Source of the DNA: an uncultured Collinsella sp.
GTDB lineage: Bacteria; Actinomycetota; Coriobacteriia; Coriobacteriales; Coriobacteriaceae
Length of the DNA stretch: 6,963 nucleotides
NCBI GenBank assembly: GCA_900547345.1
Contig: URGG01000095.1
Span: 1-6,963 of the forward strand
Direction: 5' to 3'
Shown here: in pieces, positions 6,829-6,963 of the stretch
How positions within the stretch are numbered: the stretch's first letter is position 1
How the letters are laid out: each line of letters opens with the position of its first letter
Made by a program: the position numbers and the translations under genes
The notes under the pieces: generated by a model
Told to the model about the DNA's origin: nothing
What the model saw: the letters and a program-made list of their open reading frames with translations, nothing else
Database searches by the model: none

Positions 6829-6836
6829 GCTCCCTT
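6829..6836 (-). promoter_or_regulatory. Ribosome binding site of the ThrE-type gene
   Basis: The minus strand reads GGAAGGGAG followed by CGTCTAT and then ATG, a strong Shine-Dalgarno match with 7-nt spacing. This supports the chosen start and keeps the acidic N-terminal extension in the protein. Confidence 0.7.
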
Positions 6837-6883
6837 CCTACCGACTAACCCCCATCCTAGGCAGCAACGGCTAAAGGAAACAT

Positions 6884-6925
6884 AAAAGAGACGGCTGTCA
6901 TGCGAGCCATGTGCTCAACAGCCGT
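6884..6925 (-). terminator. Probable intrinsic terminator of a gene beyond the right edge
   Basis: On the minus strand ACGGCTGT (6925-6918) pairs perfectly with ACAGCCGT (6898-6891) over 8 bp. An inner GAGC/GCTC helix lies in the loop, and the hairpin is followed by CTCTTTTATG. The T-run is short and offset by three bases, so strength is moderate. It would end leftward transcription entering from the right. A stop codon at 6939-6937 in one minus frame could be the end of that upstream gene, but only nine codons are visible and no product can be named. Confidence 0.6.
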
Positions 6926-6963
6926 TGGGCAGTCGTTTAAGAACGTCCATTACAGTCGAAATT

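Noticed and set aside
6895..6963. A plus-strand frame open at the right edge
   Set aside because: It begins inside the terminator hairpin, has no ribosome site and only about 20 codons are visible.
1..6963. CRISPR arrays, tRNA or rRNA genes, phage or conjugation genes
   Set aside because: No regularly spaced direct repeats, tRNA T-loop motifs or rRNA-like stretches were seen, and no phage, transposase or transfer proteins are encoded.

Overview
The window looks like chromosomal DNA from a high-GC anaerobic actinobacterium, most likely a gut Coriobacteriia (Collinsella or a relative). This rests on base composition, on a giant 2-hydroxyacyl-CoA dehydratase activase-type protein typical of strict anaerobes, and on the fused ThrE-type exporter. 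No rRNA, tRNA, CRISPR array or recognisable transposase gene was seen, so the genus is an inference.

All genes I accept lie on the minus strand; the long plus-strand open frames are GC-driven shadows. Reading in the direction of transcription (right to left): at 6884-6925 a hairpin looks like the terminator of a gene mostly beyond the right edge. A ThrE-family amino-acid exporter (6822 to 5254) follows. The gap at 5038-5253 carries two palindromic repeats side by side, one touching the exporter's stop codon. A strong intrinsic terminator (4987-5037) then precedes a small four-helix membrane protein with two DUF2798 repeats (4942 to 4394). After that come a GC-rich, hairpin-forming 3' stretch (4228-4393) and another intrinsic terminator (4192-4227).

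The rest is one very large gene starting at 4112 and running off the left edge, with 1,370 codons visible. It encodes two tandem BadF/HgdC-type ATPase activator modules, a four-cysteine knuckle, a DUF2229 region and a C-terminal region resembling 2-hydroxyacyl-CoA dehydratase subunits. Its promoter region holds a perfect 10+1+10 palindrome over the expected -35 position, so it probably has its own DNA-binding regulator.

The three genes seem to be separate transcription units, each preceded by a terminator-like hairpin, and nothing in the sequence ties them into one pathway. The most notable items are the single-chain activase/dehydratase architecture, the operator-like palindrome with a degenerate second copy 71 bp away, the palindrome pair next to the exporter gene, and the terminator hairpin just 44 nt before the DUF2798 gene.
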